Assembly (NCBI GenBank): GCA_937927905.1
Contig: CALFWP010000049.1
Coordinates: 1 to 8,565 of the forward strand
Direction: 5' to 3'
DNA from: an uncultured Neomegalonema sp.
GTDB lineage: Bacteria > Pseudomonadota > Alphaproteobacteria > Rhodobacterales > Rhodobacteraceae
DNA: 8,565 nucleotides
A model generated the notes under the pieces. It saw nothing but the letters and a program-made list of their open reading frames with translations. It was not told the origin of the DNA and did no database searches. How positions within the stretch are numbered: position 1 is the stretch's first letter; each line of letters begins with the position of its first letter. Made by a program: the position numbers and the translations under genes. This document shows, piece by piece, positions 1 through 6,199 of this stretch.

Positions 1-507
1 CGCCTGATCGGTATGGTGCAACCCCGCAGTAATGAGACTTCGGAAACCGGACGAAAACTTTATGATGTTGGCTGTGCAGGCCGGATCGTCACGTTTTCGG
101 AAACGGATGACAACCGCTATCTTATTGCTTTGACAGGTATATCGCGATTCCGGATTGAGGATGAAGTCGAAGGGTTTCAGCCTTACCGAAGGGTTGCCGC
201 CCGCTGGGATGATTTTGAACTTGATTTGAAAACACCGGTTCAGGACGACCCTGAATTTGATAAGGATGCATTCCTGGGTGTGGTCAACGCTTATTTTCAA
301 TCCAGAAATCTTGATACGGACTGGGATGCTCTGGGCAAGGCCGACGAAGAAACAATGGTCAATGCGCTTAGTATGATGTGCCCGTTTTCGGCCGGCGAAA
401 AACAGGCCCTGCTGGAAGCAGAGGATTTACGGGTCCGGCGGGAGACTCTGGCGGCATTATTGCGTATTGATGCAGCGGGCGATGAACCGCAAGGCAGGTT
501 GCAATGA
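1..507 (+). CDS. LON peptidase substrate-binding domain protein (5' partial)
   Basis: The frame is open from base 1 and starts with RLIGMVQPR, an internal motif of stand-alone LON N-terminal-domain proteins, so the true start lies left of the window. About 168 residues are visible. The stretches GCAGRIVTFSETDDNRYLI and LTGISRFRIEDE match the beta-rich LON substrate-binding fold; the rest (about residues 85-168) is the helical tail ending in a leucine-rich segment (ETLAALLRID). There is no AAA or Ser-Lys protease domain, so this is the short stand-alone form (usually ~210-230 residues), not the Lon protease. Its role is not well defined; substrate or peptide binding is inferred from the domain. 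It overlaps the next gene by 4 bp (ATGA), suggesting translational coupling with the Trm112-like protein, a pairing I recall as common in Alphaproteobacteria. Confidence 0.9.
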   Translation, partial: RLIGMVQPRSNETSETGRKLYDVGCAGRIVTFSETDDNRYLIALTGISRFRIEDEVEGFQPYRRVAARWDDFELDLKTPVQDDPEFDKDAFLGVVNAYFQSRNLDTDWDALGKADEETMVNALSMMCPFSAGEKQALLEAEDLRVRRETLAALLRIDAAGDEPQGRLQ

Positions 508-710
508 CGGAAGATATTTCACAGGACGACAATACACCGCGCCTGGTGGACCCGAAACTGTTGGAGGCACTGGTCTGTCCGGTGTCCCGTGGTCCACTGC
601 GATATGACCGCAATGCGCAGGAGCTGATCAGTGACCGCGCCGGTCTTGCCTATCCGATACGGGATGGTATTCCGATTATGCTGTCCGACGAGGCGCGACA
701 GTTCGATTAA
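504..710 (+). CDS. Trm112 family small protein
   Basis: A 68-residue protein of the Trm112/YcaR type. The recognisable core is LLEALVCPVSRGPL (residues 20-33) followed by ELISDRAGLAYPIRDGIPIM (about 40-59), the AYPIRDGIPIM signature of the family. In yeast and archaea Trm112 is a partner that stabilises and activates several methyltransferases; in bacteria the role is mostly inferred. The canonical zinc-ribbon cysteines are largely missing: only one Cys (in VCPVS) is present where zinc-binding members have CPxC, so this copy probably does not bind zinc. The start ATG overlaps the upstream stop (ATGA), and a GGCAGG sequence just upstream can serve as ribosome binding site. It forms an operon with the LON-domain gene. 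Confidence 0.9.
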   Translation: MTEDISQDDNTPRLVDPKLLEALVCPVSRGPLRYDRNAQELISDRAGLAYPIRDGIPIMLSDEARQFD

Positions 711-779
711 CCCTCCGGTATTCATTTAAACGCAGATATGCCGGACCGTGCCGGAATGTGAGAAGAGGTCAGGGCCGTA

Positions 780-1790
780 ATGTCCGGATCAGTCATGCCG
801 CTCGACACTTTACTCGAGCATCTTCAAAAGATGGCCGAGCAGTCCCTGTCGTTGTGGGATATTCCCCGGGAGGCATATGCAACGCTTATCAATGTGTCGG
901 AAAACGTCACGTACCGGGTTGAAGCCGGTTGTGGGTTCAAAGCTATTTTGCGGATTCATCGCGAGAACTATCACAGCCGTCATGCGATTGAATGCGAGCT
1001 GGCATGGCTTGAGGCGATTGTGTATGACGGGGTTGTTCCGACACACAGGCCTTACCAGGGGCGGGACGGTCAACCGGTACAATCGGCCCGGATTGACGGA
1101 TTGGATGGTGTACGCAACCTCGTCCTTTTTACGTTTCTGGAGGGGCATACGCCCGAAGGCTCCGACGATATGGCGGCCGGCTTCGAGATGCTTGGCGGCA
1201 TAGCCGCGCGCTGCCACGACCATGTTCTGTCATGGACCAGACCGCCAGGCTTTGAACGTATGACCTGGGATATAAACGCCGTGTTCGGAGTAAACCCCGT
1301 TTGGGGAAACTGGCGCGATGGTCCCTTTGTCTCCCCTGAAATCAGACATGTGCTGGAGCGTGTCGAGCGCACGGTGCGTGCGCGCCTGGCCGCATTCGGT
1401 CAATCCCCTTCGCGCTTTAACCTGATCCATGCCGATATGCGGCTAGCGAATATCCTGGTCCATGGGGAACAAATACGTCTGATTGATTTTGATGATTGCG
1501 GGTTCGGTTGGTTTCTTTACGACTTCGCCGCTGCAATCAGCTTTATCGAGGATGACCCGCGTATTCCGGAGCTTAAGGCGGCGTGGTTGAGCGGGTACCG
1601 GCGCATCAGAGATCTGAGCACTGCGGAAGAGGCGGAAATCGATACATTCGTTATGTTACGGCGCATGGCGCTGCTGGCCTGGATCGGTAGCCATATCGAG
1701 GCCCCCGAACCGCAGGCTCTTGCACCGGATTTCGCAGCTGTGACAGCCCGTCTCGGTGAGGTTTATCTCAGCAATTACAGTGCGCCGTGA
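780..1790 (+). CDS. Aminoglycoside phosphotransferase-fold kinase-like protein
   Basis: A 336-residue protein of the APH/choline kinase/homoserine kinase-like (phosphotransferase enzyme) family. The catalytic loop LIHADMRLANILV (residues 215-227) holds the expected H217, D219 and N224, and LIDFDDCGFG (235-244) holds the metal-binding aspartate D237 in the DFG-like position. N-terminal lobe: about residues 35-120, with AILRIHR in the nucleotide-binding strand, where Arg stands in the usual Lys region, as I recall for this subfamily. The FLEGHTPE segment (119-126) is the hinge. The closest known relatives by feel are SrkA/YihE-like and ThrB2-like kinases, but the substrate cannot be read from sequence; the family also phosphorylates small alcohols and amino sugars, so a resistance role should not be assumed. 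AGGTCAGGG lies a few bases before the ATG. An in-frame ATG at 795 is a possible later start. It follows the Trm112 gene after 69 bp and is convergent with ubiA. Confidence 0.85.
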   Translation: MSGSVMPLDTLLEHLQKMAEQSLSLWDIPREAYATLINVSENVTYRVEAGCGFKAILRIHRENYHSRHAIECELAWLEAIVYDGVVPTHRPYQGRDGQPVQSARIDGLDGVRNLVLFTFLEGHTPEGSDDMAAGFEMLGGIAARCHDHVLSWTRPPGFERMTWDINAVFGVNPVWGNWRDGPFVSPEIRHVLERVERTVRARLAAFGQSPSRFNLIHADMRLANILVHGEQIRLIDFDDCGFGWFLYDFAAAISFIEDDPRIPELKAAWLSGYRRIRDLSTAEEAEIDTFVMLRRMALLAWIGSHIEAPEPQALAPDFAAVTARLGEVYLSNYSAP

Positions 1791-1799
1791 CCGCCAGGG

Positions 1800-2714
1800 T
1801 TAAAACAGCCCGCCGAGAATAATAGCACCGAGCAGGATCAGACCGGCATCACGGTTTGAACGGAACAGGGTCAGACATATATCCGGATCGTTGGTGTCCA
1901 GTTTTTGCAACTGCCATACAAAATGGCCGAGATAGGCCAATATGCCGAGCCAGAATCCAAGTCCCAATCCCGCAAAAGCACCGGCTAAGGCCGCGAAAAA
2001 CACAGTCATGCCGAAAAATGTCGTCAACCACATCGGCATGTCGCTTGCCAGAGTCAATGCGGTTGATTTGATGCCGATCAGGGCATCATCCTCTTTATCC
2101 TGATGGGCATAAATCGTGTCATATGCGAGGGTCCAGAAAATACCGCTCAAATAAAGCATTACCGCCGACAGTCCCAATCCACCTGTATGAGCGCTCCAGC
2201 CGACCAGTGCTCCCCAGTTGAATGCCAGTCCGAGCACAAGCTGCGGCCAATCCGTGATACGCTTGGCGAAGGGATAAAAAACCACAATAAACAGCGATAA
2301 AAATGCAAGAAAAATTGTAAAGCCGTTCATCGTCATCAGGACCAGCAGGCTCACAAAACAGAGCGCAGCCATAAAAATAATAGCTTTTATGACCGAGACA
2401 TCACCGGATGGTATCGGGCGTGACCGTGTACGTGCGACCTGTGCATCCAGATCGCGGTCAATGATATCATTAAGCGTACAGCCCGCGCCGCGCATTGCCA
2501 CTGCACCTATGAAGAAAGCCACCGGCAGCCACAGGTCCGCCCAGCGGAAACCGGTTGATCCGATCGCCATGGCCAGAGATTGCCAGCATGGAAGCAGCAA
2601 CAGCCACCATCCTATGGGACGATCCGCCCGCATGAGGCGCAGATAAGGGCGCCAGGCAAGCGGTGCGCCTGTATCTACCCAATGGCCTGTTACTGCATCT
2701 GCAACACGGTTCAT
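1800..2714 (-). CDS. ubiA: 4-hydroxybenzoate polyprenyltransferase UbiA
   Basis: A 304-residue integral membrane protein that attaches the polyprenyl tail to 4-hydroxybenzoate in ubiquinone synthesis. The first Asp-rich motif NDIIDRDLD (residues 82-90) and the second motif YDTIYAHQDKEDD (198-210) carry the Mg-diphosphate-binding aspartates; DRPIGWWLLLLPCWQ (31-45) is the conserved first transmembrane helix start, and TRSRPIPSG (96-104) follows the first motif as expected. About eight or nine hydrophobic segments are visible between residues 35 and 303. Length is normal. The start ATG (2712-2714) has a strong AGGAGAG ribosome binding site with 6 bases of spacing. It is divergent from rsmE, a neighbour pair I recall in other Alphaproteobacteria, and ends 9 bp from the convergent kinase-like gene without a clear terminator between them. 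Confidence 0.96.
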   Translation of the reverse strand: MNRVADAVTGHWVDTGAPLAWRPYLRLMRADRPIGWWLLLLPCWQSLAMAIGSTGFRWADLWLPVAFFIGAVAMRGAGCTLNDIIDRDLDAQVARTRSRPIPSGDVSVIKAIIFMAALCFVSLLVLMTMNGFTIFLAFLSLFIVVFYPFAKRITDWPQLVLGLAFNWGALVGWSAHTGGLGLSAVMLYLSGIFWTLAYDTIYAHQDKEDDALIGIKSTALTLASDMPMWLTTFFGMTVFFAALAGAFAGLGLGFWLGILAYLGHFVWQLQKLDTNDPDICLTLFRSNRDAGLILLGAIILGGLF

Positions 2715-2800
2715 CAGAGACTCTCCTGTCGAAAAATGTGGTGAATCACAGTTAACGCGTTAAAGCATTTACCGGAAATCTTGTTATTGCGGGTTAATAC
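2715..2800. promoter_or_regulatory. Divergent ubiA/rsmE promoter region
   Basis: These 86 bp separate the divergent start codons of ubiA and rsmE, so both promoters should lie here. I cannot assign clear -35/-10 pairs on either strand. The stretch is AT-richer than the flanking genes, carries the ubiA ribosome binding site next to 2715, and holds a perfect palindrome at 2752-2763 plus an imperfect inverted repeat TGTG-N6-CACA just left of it. Confidence 0.55.
2752..2763. repeat. 12-bp perfect palindrome TTAACGCGTTAA
   Basis: TTAACGCGTTAA reads the same on both strands and sits near the middle of the ubiA/rsmE divergent region. It has the size and symmetry of an operator for a dimeric regulator, but no known box is recognised and a chance palindrome is possible. 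TTAACG could also be a poor -35 element in either direction. Confidence 0.45.
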
Positions 2801-3523
2801 ATGGCTAAAATCCGGCTCTTTATAGAGACACAGCTGCACAGTGAGGCCCGCATTCCACTATCACGTGATCATGCACATTATCTTTTTAATGTGATGCGCC
2901 TGGAGGTCGGGGCCCGGGTGCTGGTTTTTAACGGTACGGGTGGTGAATGGTGCGCATATGTTGCGGAAGCGGGGCGTAAAAGCGGCGCTTTGCATATTGC
3001 AGTTCAAACACGCAGTCAGGCCGATCCGCCGGATATTGATCTGATGTTTGCACCGGTGAAGAAAGCGCGGACGGATTTTATCGTCGAGAAAGCCTGTGAA
3101 TTGGGATGCCGAACTCTGCAGCCCGTTTTCACACATAATACCAACAGTTTGCGATTAAACCTTGACCGCCTGAGGGCGCATATGATCGAGGCGGCGGAAC
3201 AATGCGGCGGCCTTTATGTTCCGGTGCTGAAACCGCCTTTGAAATTGCATGAAGTTCTGCGCAGTTGGCAGGGCAGGGCGTTGGTGTTTTGTAATGAAAT
3301 GCGGGATAGTCCGCCTATTACAAAAGCGGTTTCCTCTCTGGCGGCGGGGACGCCGGTTTCTGTTCTCATCGGACCGGAGGGCGGATTCTCTCCTGATGAA
3401 ATTGCGGCAATCAAGGCTGTTGACGGTGCATTACCGGTCAGCCTGGGACCACGGATATTGCGTGCGGATACTGCGGCTGTCGCTGCGCTGACGGTCGTGC
3501 AGGCACAGAGCGGAGACTGGTAA
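2801..3523 (+). CDS. rsmE: 16S rRNA (uracil-1498-N3)-methyltransferase RsmE
   Basis: A 240-residue SPOUT-family enzyme that uses S-adenosylmethionine to methylate N3 of U1498 in the decoding region of 16S rRNA. N-terminal PUA-like domain: about residues 1-70 (HAHYLFNVMRLEVGARVLVF at 24-43). Catalytic knot domain: about 75-240, with EKACELG (97-102), HMIEAAEQCGG (127-137), IGPEGGFSPDE (190-200) and LGPRILRADTA (215-225), the last two building the cofactor-binding trefoil knot. The conserved RILRxETA motif here reads RILRADTA, a mild D-for-E change. Length is typical. The ATG at 2801 fits the family start; only a weak GCGGG lies upstream. The gene is followed by 101 bp before the aroA start. 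Confidence 0.96.
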   Translation: MAKIRLFIETQLHSEARIPLSRDHAHYLFNVMRLEVGARVLVFNGTGGEWCAYVAEAGRKSGALHIAVQTRSQADPPDIDLMFAPVKKARTDFIVEKACELGCRTLQPVFTHNTNSLRLNLDRLRAHMIEAAEQCGGLYVPVLKPPLKLHEVLRSWQGRALVFCNEMRDSPPITKAVSSLAAGTPVSVLIGPEGGFSPDEIAAIKAVDGALPVSLGPRILRADTAAVAALTVVQAQSGDW

Positions 3524-3624
3524 AACATACCGGTCATCGTTGTGAACTCGGCGCGGATGAACAGCTTATCATTCCAAAATACGCCCGGGGCTTTATAAGT
3601 CCCTTGAAAACAGCAGAGAGTCCC

Positions 3625-4962
3625 ATGTCCGCATCCAATACCCCTGTTCCCTTAACGGCCGGCAAGTCGCAAAACCTTAGAGGCGTTGCGGTCATTCCGG
3701 GAGATAAATCGGTATCCCACCGCGCCCTGATTTTCGGGGCCATGGCGGTTGGTGAGACGGTGATTACCGGACTGCTTGAGGGCGAAGATGTGTTGGATAC
3801 GGCCAGGGCGATGAAAGCCCTGGGCGCAAAAGTGACGCGCGACGAAGACGGAACCTGGCGCGTCAACGGCGTTGGAACCGGCGGTTTCAGAGAGCCCGAT
3901 CATGTGATTGATTGCGGAAATTCCGGTACGGGATGCCGCCTGATTATGGGAACGGTTGCAACACATCCGTTTTCCGTGACCTTTACCGGAGACGCGAGCT
4001 TATGCAGTCGTCCTATGGGGCGTATTCTTGATCCCTTGTCGTTATTCGGAACCCGGTCGGAGGGTCGCAGCGGCGGGCGTCTGCCGTTAACACTGATCGG
4101 AACAGATAACCCTGTGCCTGTAACCTATAAGCTGCCCATGGCCTCGGCACAGGTCAAGTCTGCGGTGTTGCTTGCCGGTTTGAATGCACCGGGCGTTACA
4201 ACGGTTATCGAACCGGAGGCTACGCGTGATCATACAGAACGTATGTTGCGCGGATTCGGCGCGGCGATTGAAATCCACGAAACGGATGAGGGGCGCGAAA
4301 TCAGTTTAGAGGGGCAGCCGGAGCTGACATCCTGTGCCGTGACAGTTCCCCGGGATCCGTCCTCGGCGGCTTTTCCTGTCGTGGCTGCACTGATTACAAA
4401 AGGATCCGAGATCAGCATTGCCGGAGTGTCCCGCAATCCCACCCGCGACGGCCTTTATCATACGCTGATTGAAATGGGAGGCGATCTGACTTTTACCAAT
4501 GAGCGTGAAGAGGGAGGAGAGCCTGTGGCGGATCTGTTAGTTCGACACAGTGCGCTGCACGGAGTGAGCGTTCCCGCCGATCGTGCGGCCTCAATGATTG
4601 ATGAATATCCGATCCTGAGTGTCGCTGCGGCCTTTGCCGAGGGGGATACGGTCATGAACGGTGTCGGCGAATTGCGTGTGAAGGAAAGCGACCGTATTGC
4701 CGCAATGGAGGCAGGCCTGAATGCGAATGGTGTGAAAACATCTTCGACACCCTGCACATTTACTGTCACAGGGCATAACGGAAGCGGCGTTCCGGGCGGG
4801 GCAAGCGTTGTAGCTCATCTTGATCATCGTATTGCCATGAGTTTTGCCGTGCTCGGCCTGGCGGCGCTGCGGCCTGTCACCGTTGATGATGCAAGTCCGA
4901 TCGCAACCAGTTTTCCGGATTTCCAAACATTGATGTGCGGTCTCGGTGCCCGGCTTTCATAA
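3625..4962 (+). CDS. aroA: 3-phosphoshikimate 1-carboxyvinyltransferase (EPSP synthase)
   Basis: Joins phosphoenolpyruvate to shikimate-3-phosphate in the cytoplasm, the sixth shikimate-pathway step. The 445-residue protein resembles the Agrobacterium CP4 (class II) enzyme along its whole length. Motifs, numbered from the ATG at 3625: PGDKSVSHR (25-33), GNSGTGCR (98-105), SAQVKSA (174-180), MIDEYP (324-329, catalytic Asp/Glu), RVKESDR (351-357) and HLDHRIAMS (398-406). Position 101 is Gly where CP4 EPSPS has the Ala100 that gives glyphosate tolerance. The frame is open from a TTG at 3604, but the ATG at 3625 is preferred: AGAGAG lies just before it, and PGDKS then falls at about the same distance from the start as in CP4. 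In many Alphaproteobacteria aroA is followed by cmk and rpsA; here it is followed by a gap and then rpsD on the other strand. Confidence 0.97.
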   Translation: MSASNTPVPLTAGKSQNLRGVAVIPGDKSVSHRALIFGAMAVGETVITGLLEGEDVLDTARAMKALGAKVTRDEDGTWRVNGVGTGGFREPDHVIDCGNSGTGCRLIMGTVATHPFSVTFTGDASLCSRPMGRILDPLSLFGTRSEGRSGGRLPLTLIGTDNPVPVTYKLPMASAQVKSAVLLAGLNAPGVTTVIEPEATRDHTERMLRGFGAAIEIHETDEGREISLEGQPELTSCAVTVPRDPSSAAFPVVAALITKGSEISIAGVSRNPTRDGLYHTLIEMGGDLTFTNEREEGGEPVADLLVRHSALHGVSVPADRAASMIDEYPILSVAAAFAEGDTVMNGVGELRVKESDRIAAMEAGLNANGVKTSSTPCTFTVTGHNGSGVPGGASVVAHLDHRIAMSFAVLGLAALRPVTVDDASPIATSFPDFQTLMCGLGARLS

Positions 4963-5015
4963 CGTTGGTAGCGTCTAAATGCCGCGCCTTAGTCTGTTGA
5001 CGATACTTTTCAGTT

Positions 5016-5046
5016 TTGACAACTATAAGATGCAAATCGCTATAAG
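5016..5046 (+). promoter_or_regulatory. Candidate promoter downstream of aroA
   Basis: A perfect -35 box TTGACA at 5016-5021 is followed by TATAAG at 5041-5046 (19-base spacer) or, in a shifted reading, CTATAA at 5040-5045 (18 bases). The spacing is slightly longer than the ideal 17. The local sequence is AT-rich compared with flanking genes. It would start a transcript near 5052-5054, running into the terminator at 5152-5180. Confidence 0.45.
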
Positions 5047-5051
5047 CATAT

Positions 5052-5180
5052 CATACGGGGCAGGTTTTATTTCCGTAAGTGAAAACAAAAGCGATGGGTA
5101 CAACGATAAGAAACGTATTCCCCGGGGCTGTTCGGGGCGATGACTTTAACAGGGTGGCATGGATTGCCACCCTCTTTTAG
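5052..5180 (+). ncRNA. Candidate small RNA (or short leader with microORF)
   Basis: The ~130-nt unit is bounded by a promoter-like sequence (5016-5046) and a strong intrinsic terminator, with no annotated gene inside. Internal pairing is possible: CCCC (5120-5123) with GGGG (5134-5137), and CTGTT (5128-5132) with AACAG (5148-5152), though the two overlap and may be alternatives. I recognise no known family: it lacks the SRP RNA core and is not 6S RNA, tmRNA or a riboswitch I know. A short frame from GTG 5079 (33 codons) or ATG 5094 (28 codons) ends at TAG 5178-5180 in the terminator tail, but has no ribosome binding site at good spacing. Confidence 0.35.
5152..5180 (+). terminator. Rho-independent terminator (plus strand)
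   Basis: An 8-bp perfect stem GGGTGGCA (5152-5159) and TGCCACCC (5165-5172), with a TGGAT loop, is followed by TCTTTTAGTTTTA. It can end the candidate small RNA and also any aroA read-through, since it lies 190 bp beyond the aroA stop with no gene between. Confidence 0.85.
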
Positions 5181-5316
5181 TTTTACAGCAGCACTTATCT
5201 GGGGCCGGCTACGAATGTCAGTGTGAAGCTTATGGCTTTCAATAATCGTATTGAGCTTATGAGTGCTAATGCCGGACTCCAGGCTTTGGCGCATCCGCAC
5301 GCGAATTTTTCTCTAT
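5181..5316. other. Unassigned spacer between two terminators
   Basis: No gene, RNA or repeat is recognised in this ~136-bp stretch between the plus-strand terminator and the rpsD terminator. One plus-strand frame is open through it, with an ATG at 5232 giving 24 codons to a TAA at 5314-5316; there is no convincing ribosome binding site or known match, so I do not call it a gene. Confidence 0.5.
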
Positions 5317-5343
5317 AAAAAAGCCGCCCCCTGCGGGACGGCT
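5317..5343 (-). terminator. Rho-independent terminator of rpsD
   Basis: Read on the minus strand, AGCCGTCCC and GGGGCGGCT pair in a 9-bp stem (one G-U pair) around a GCAG loop, followed by TTTTTT. It begins 26 bp after the rpsD stop codon, the right place and orientation to end that transcript. Confidence 0.88.
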
Positions 5344-5369
5344 CTTGATTGCAGAACGATGTTGTTCCG

Positions 5370-5990
5370 TTAGTTTTTGGCGTAAAATTCCACAACCAGA
5401 TTCGGTTCCATTTGCACCGCGTAGGGCACATCGGAAAGGCCGGGAGTGCGGATGAAAGTTGCGGTCATCTTGTTATGATCCACATCGATATATTCCGGCG
5501 TATCGCGCTCCGGCGATTGGACCGCCTCGAGAACGAGTGGCATCTCTTTGGCTTTCGGGCCCAGCTCGATCACATCGCCCTCTTTGACGACGTAGGACGG
5601 AATGTTCACTTTGCGGCCGTTGACACGGACATGGCCGTGATTGACAACCTGACGGGCGGAAAAGATCGTGGGTGTGAACTTACAACGGTAGACGACCGCA
5701 TCCAAGCGGCGCTCTAATAGGCCGATAAGGGTTTCGCCGGTATCCCCGCGCAGGCGCACTGCCTCGGCATAAATGCGGCGGAATTGTTTTTCGGTCAGAT
5801 CGCCGTAATGTCCTTTCAGCTTTTGCTTGGCGCGCAGCTGAAGGCCGAAATCGGACATTTTACCCTTACGACGTTGTCCGTGCTGTCCGGGGCCGTATTC
5901 ACGGCGGTTTACAGGAGATTTCGGGCGGCCCCAGATGTTTTCACCCATCCGGCGGTCGATTTTATATTTCGCTTGTGTTCTTTTTGTCAT
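5370..5990 (-). CDS. rpsD: 30S ribosomal protein S4
   Basis: A 206-residue primary-binding protein of the 30S subunit that nucleates assembly on the 5' domain of 16S rRNA; in E. coli it also represses its own operon and takes part in rRNA antitermination. The N-terminal part carries YGPGQHGQRRKGKMSDFG (32-49) and QLRAKQKLKGHYG (51-63). The S4 RNA-binding domain spans about 94-154 (RRLDAVVYR; ARQVVNHGHVRVNGRKV at 112-128). The N-terminal zinc cysteines of the C+ type are absent, as in Alphaproteobacteria. Length is standard. The start ATG (5988-5990) has only a weak GAGA-type ribosome binding site. It stands alone here, not in the alpha operon with rpsM/rpsK/rpoA, which is normal for this class. 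It has its own promoter, leader hairpin and terminator. Confidence 0.98.
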   Translation of the reverse strand: MTKRTQAKYKIDRRMGENIWGRPKSPVNRREYGPGQHGQRRKGKMSDFGLQLRAKQKLKGHYGDLTEKQFRRIYAEAVRLRGDTGETLIGLLERRLDAVVYRCKFTPTIFSARQVVNHGHVRVNGRKVNIPSYVVKEGDVIELGPKAKEMPLVLEAVQSPERDTPEYIDVDHNKMTATFIRTPGLSDVPYAVQMEPNLVVEFYAKN

Positions 5991-6066
5991 CTCAGTCTCT
6001 TAATAAAACCGCGCCTTCCTTTCCCTGACGGGCGACAGGCTTCCCCTTGCGGGGTCCGCAGGCACG

Positions 6067-6096
6067 AAGAAAAACACCGCCTTAAAACAGGCGGCG
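6067..6096 (-). terminator. Terminator-like hairpin at the 5' end of the rpsD leader
   Basis: On the minus strand, CGCCGCCT (6096-6089) and AGGCGGTG (6082-6075) form an 8-bp stem (one G-U pair) around GTTTTA, followed directly by TTTTTCTT (6074-6067). It has intrinsic-terminator form, but it starts only a few bases after the predicted rpsD transcription start, so it may be an attenuator, a 5'-stabilising hairpin, or the end of a transcript coming from further right. It points away from the NDUFA9-like gene, so it does not serve that gene. Confidence 0.6.
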
Positions 6097-6105
6097 CTGC
6101 AGCGT

Positions 6106-6134
6106 GCTATACAGATGTTCCTGTGCCGCGTCAA
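6106..6134 (-). promoter_or_regulatory. Promoter of rpsD
   Basis: On the minus strand, TTGACG (6134-6129) and TATAGC (6111-6106) are separated by exactly 17 bases, a near-consensus housekeeping promoter. The expected start is near 6098-6100, giving a leader of about 110 bases before the rpsD ATG. It is the best promoter visible in the window. Confidence 0.72.
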
Positions 6135-6199
6135 ATGGGCTTTCTTGCTGGGATTATTCCCGCTAAGACCGTACAAAAATTTCGCTTCAGGAGATTGCA

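Noticed and set aside
2715..2748. Two GANTC sites (CcrM methylation) in the ubiA/rsmE promoter region as a cell-cycle signal
   Set aside because: GANTC sites are scattered throughout the window, so two here are not notable without an enrichment test.
3604..3624. Upstream TTG start for aroA
   Set aside because: The ATG at 3625 has a ribosome binding site and gives the family-typical N-terminus; the seven extra residues have no support.
5195..5431. Minus-strand frame overlapping the rpsD 3' end
   Set aside because: It runs through the rpsD terminator, overlaps rpsD in another frame and has no ribosome binding site or recognised motif.
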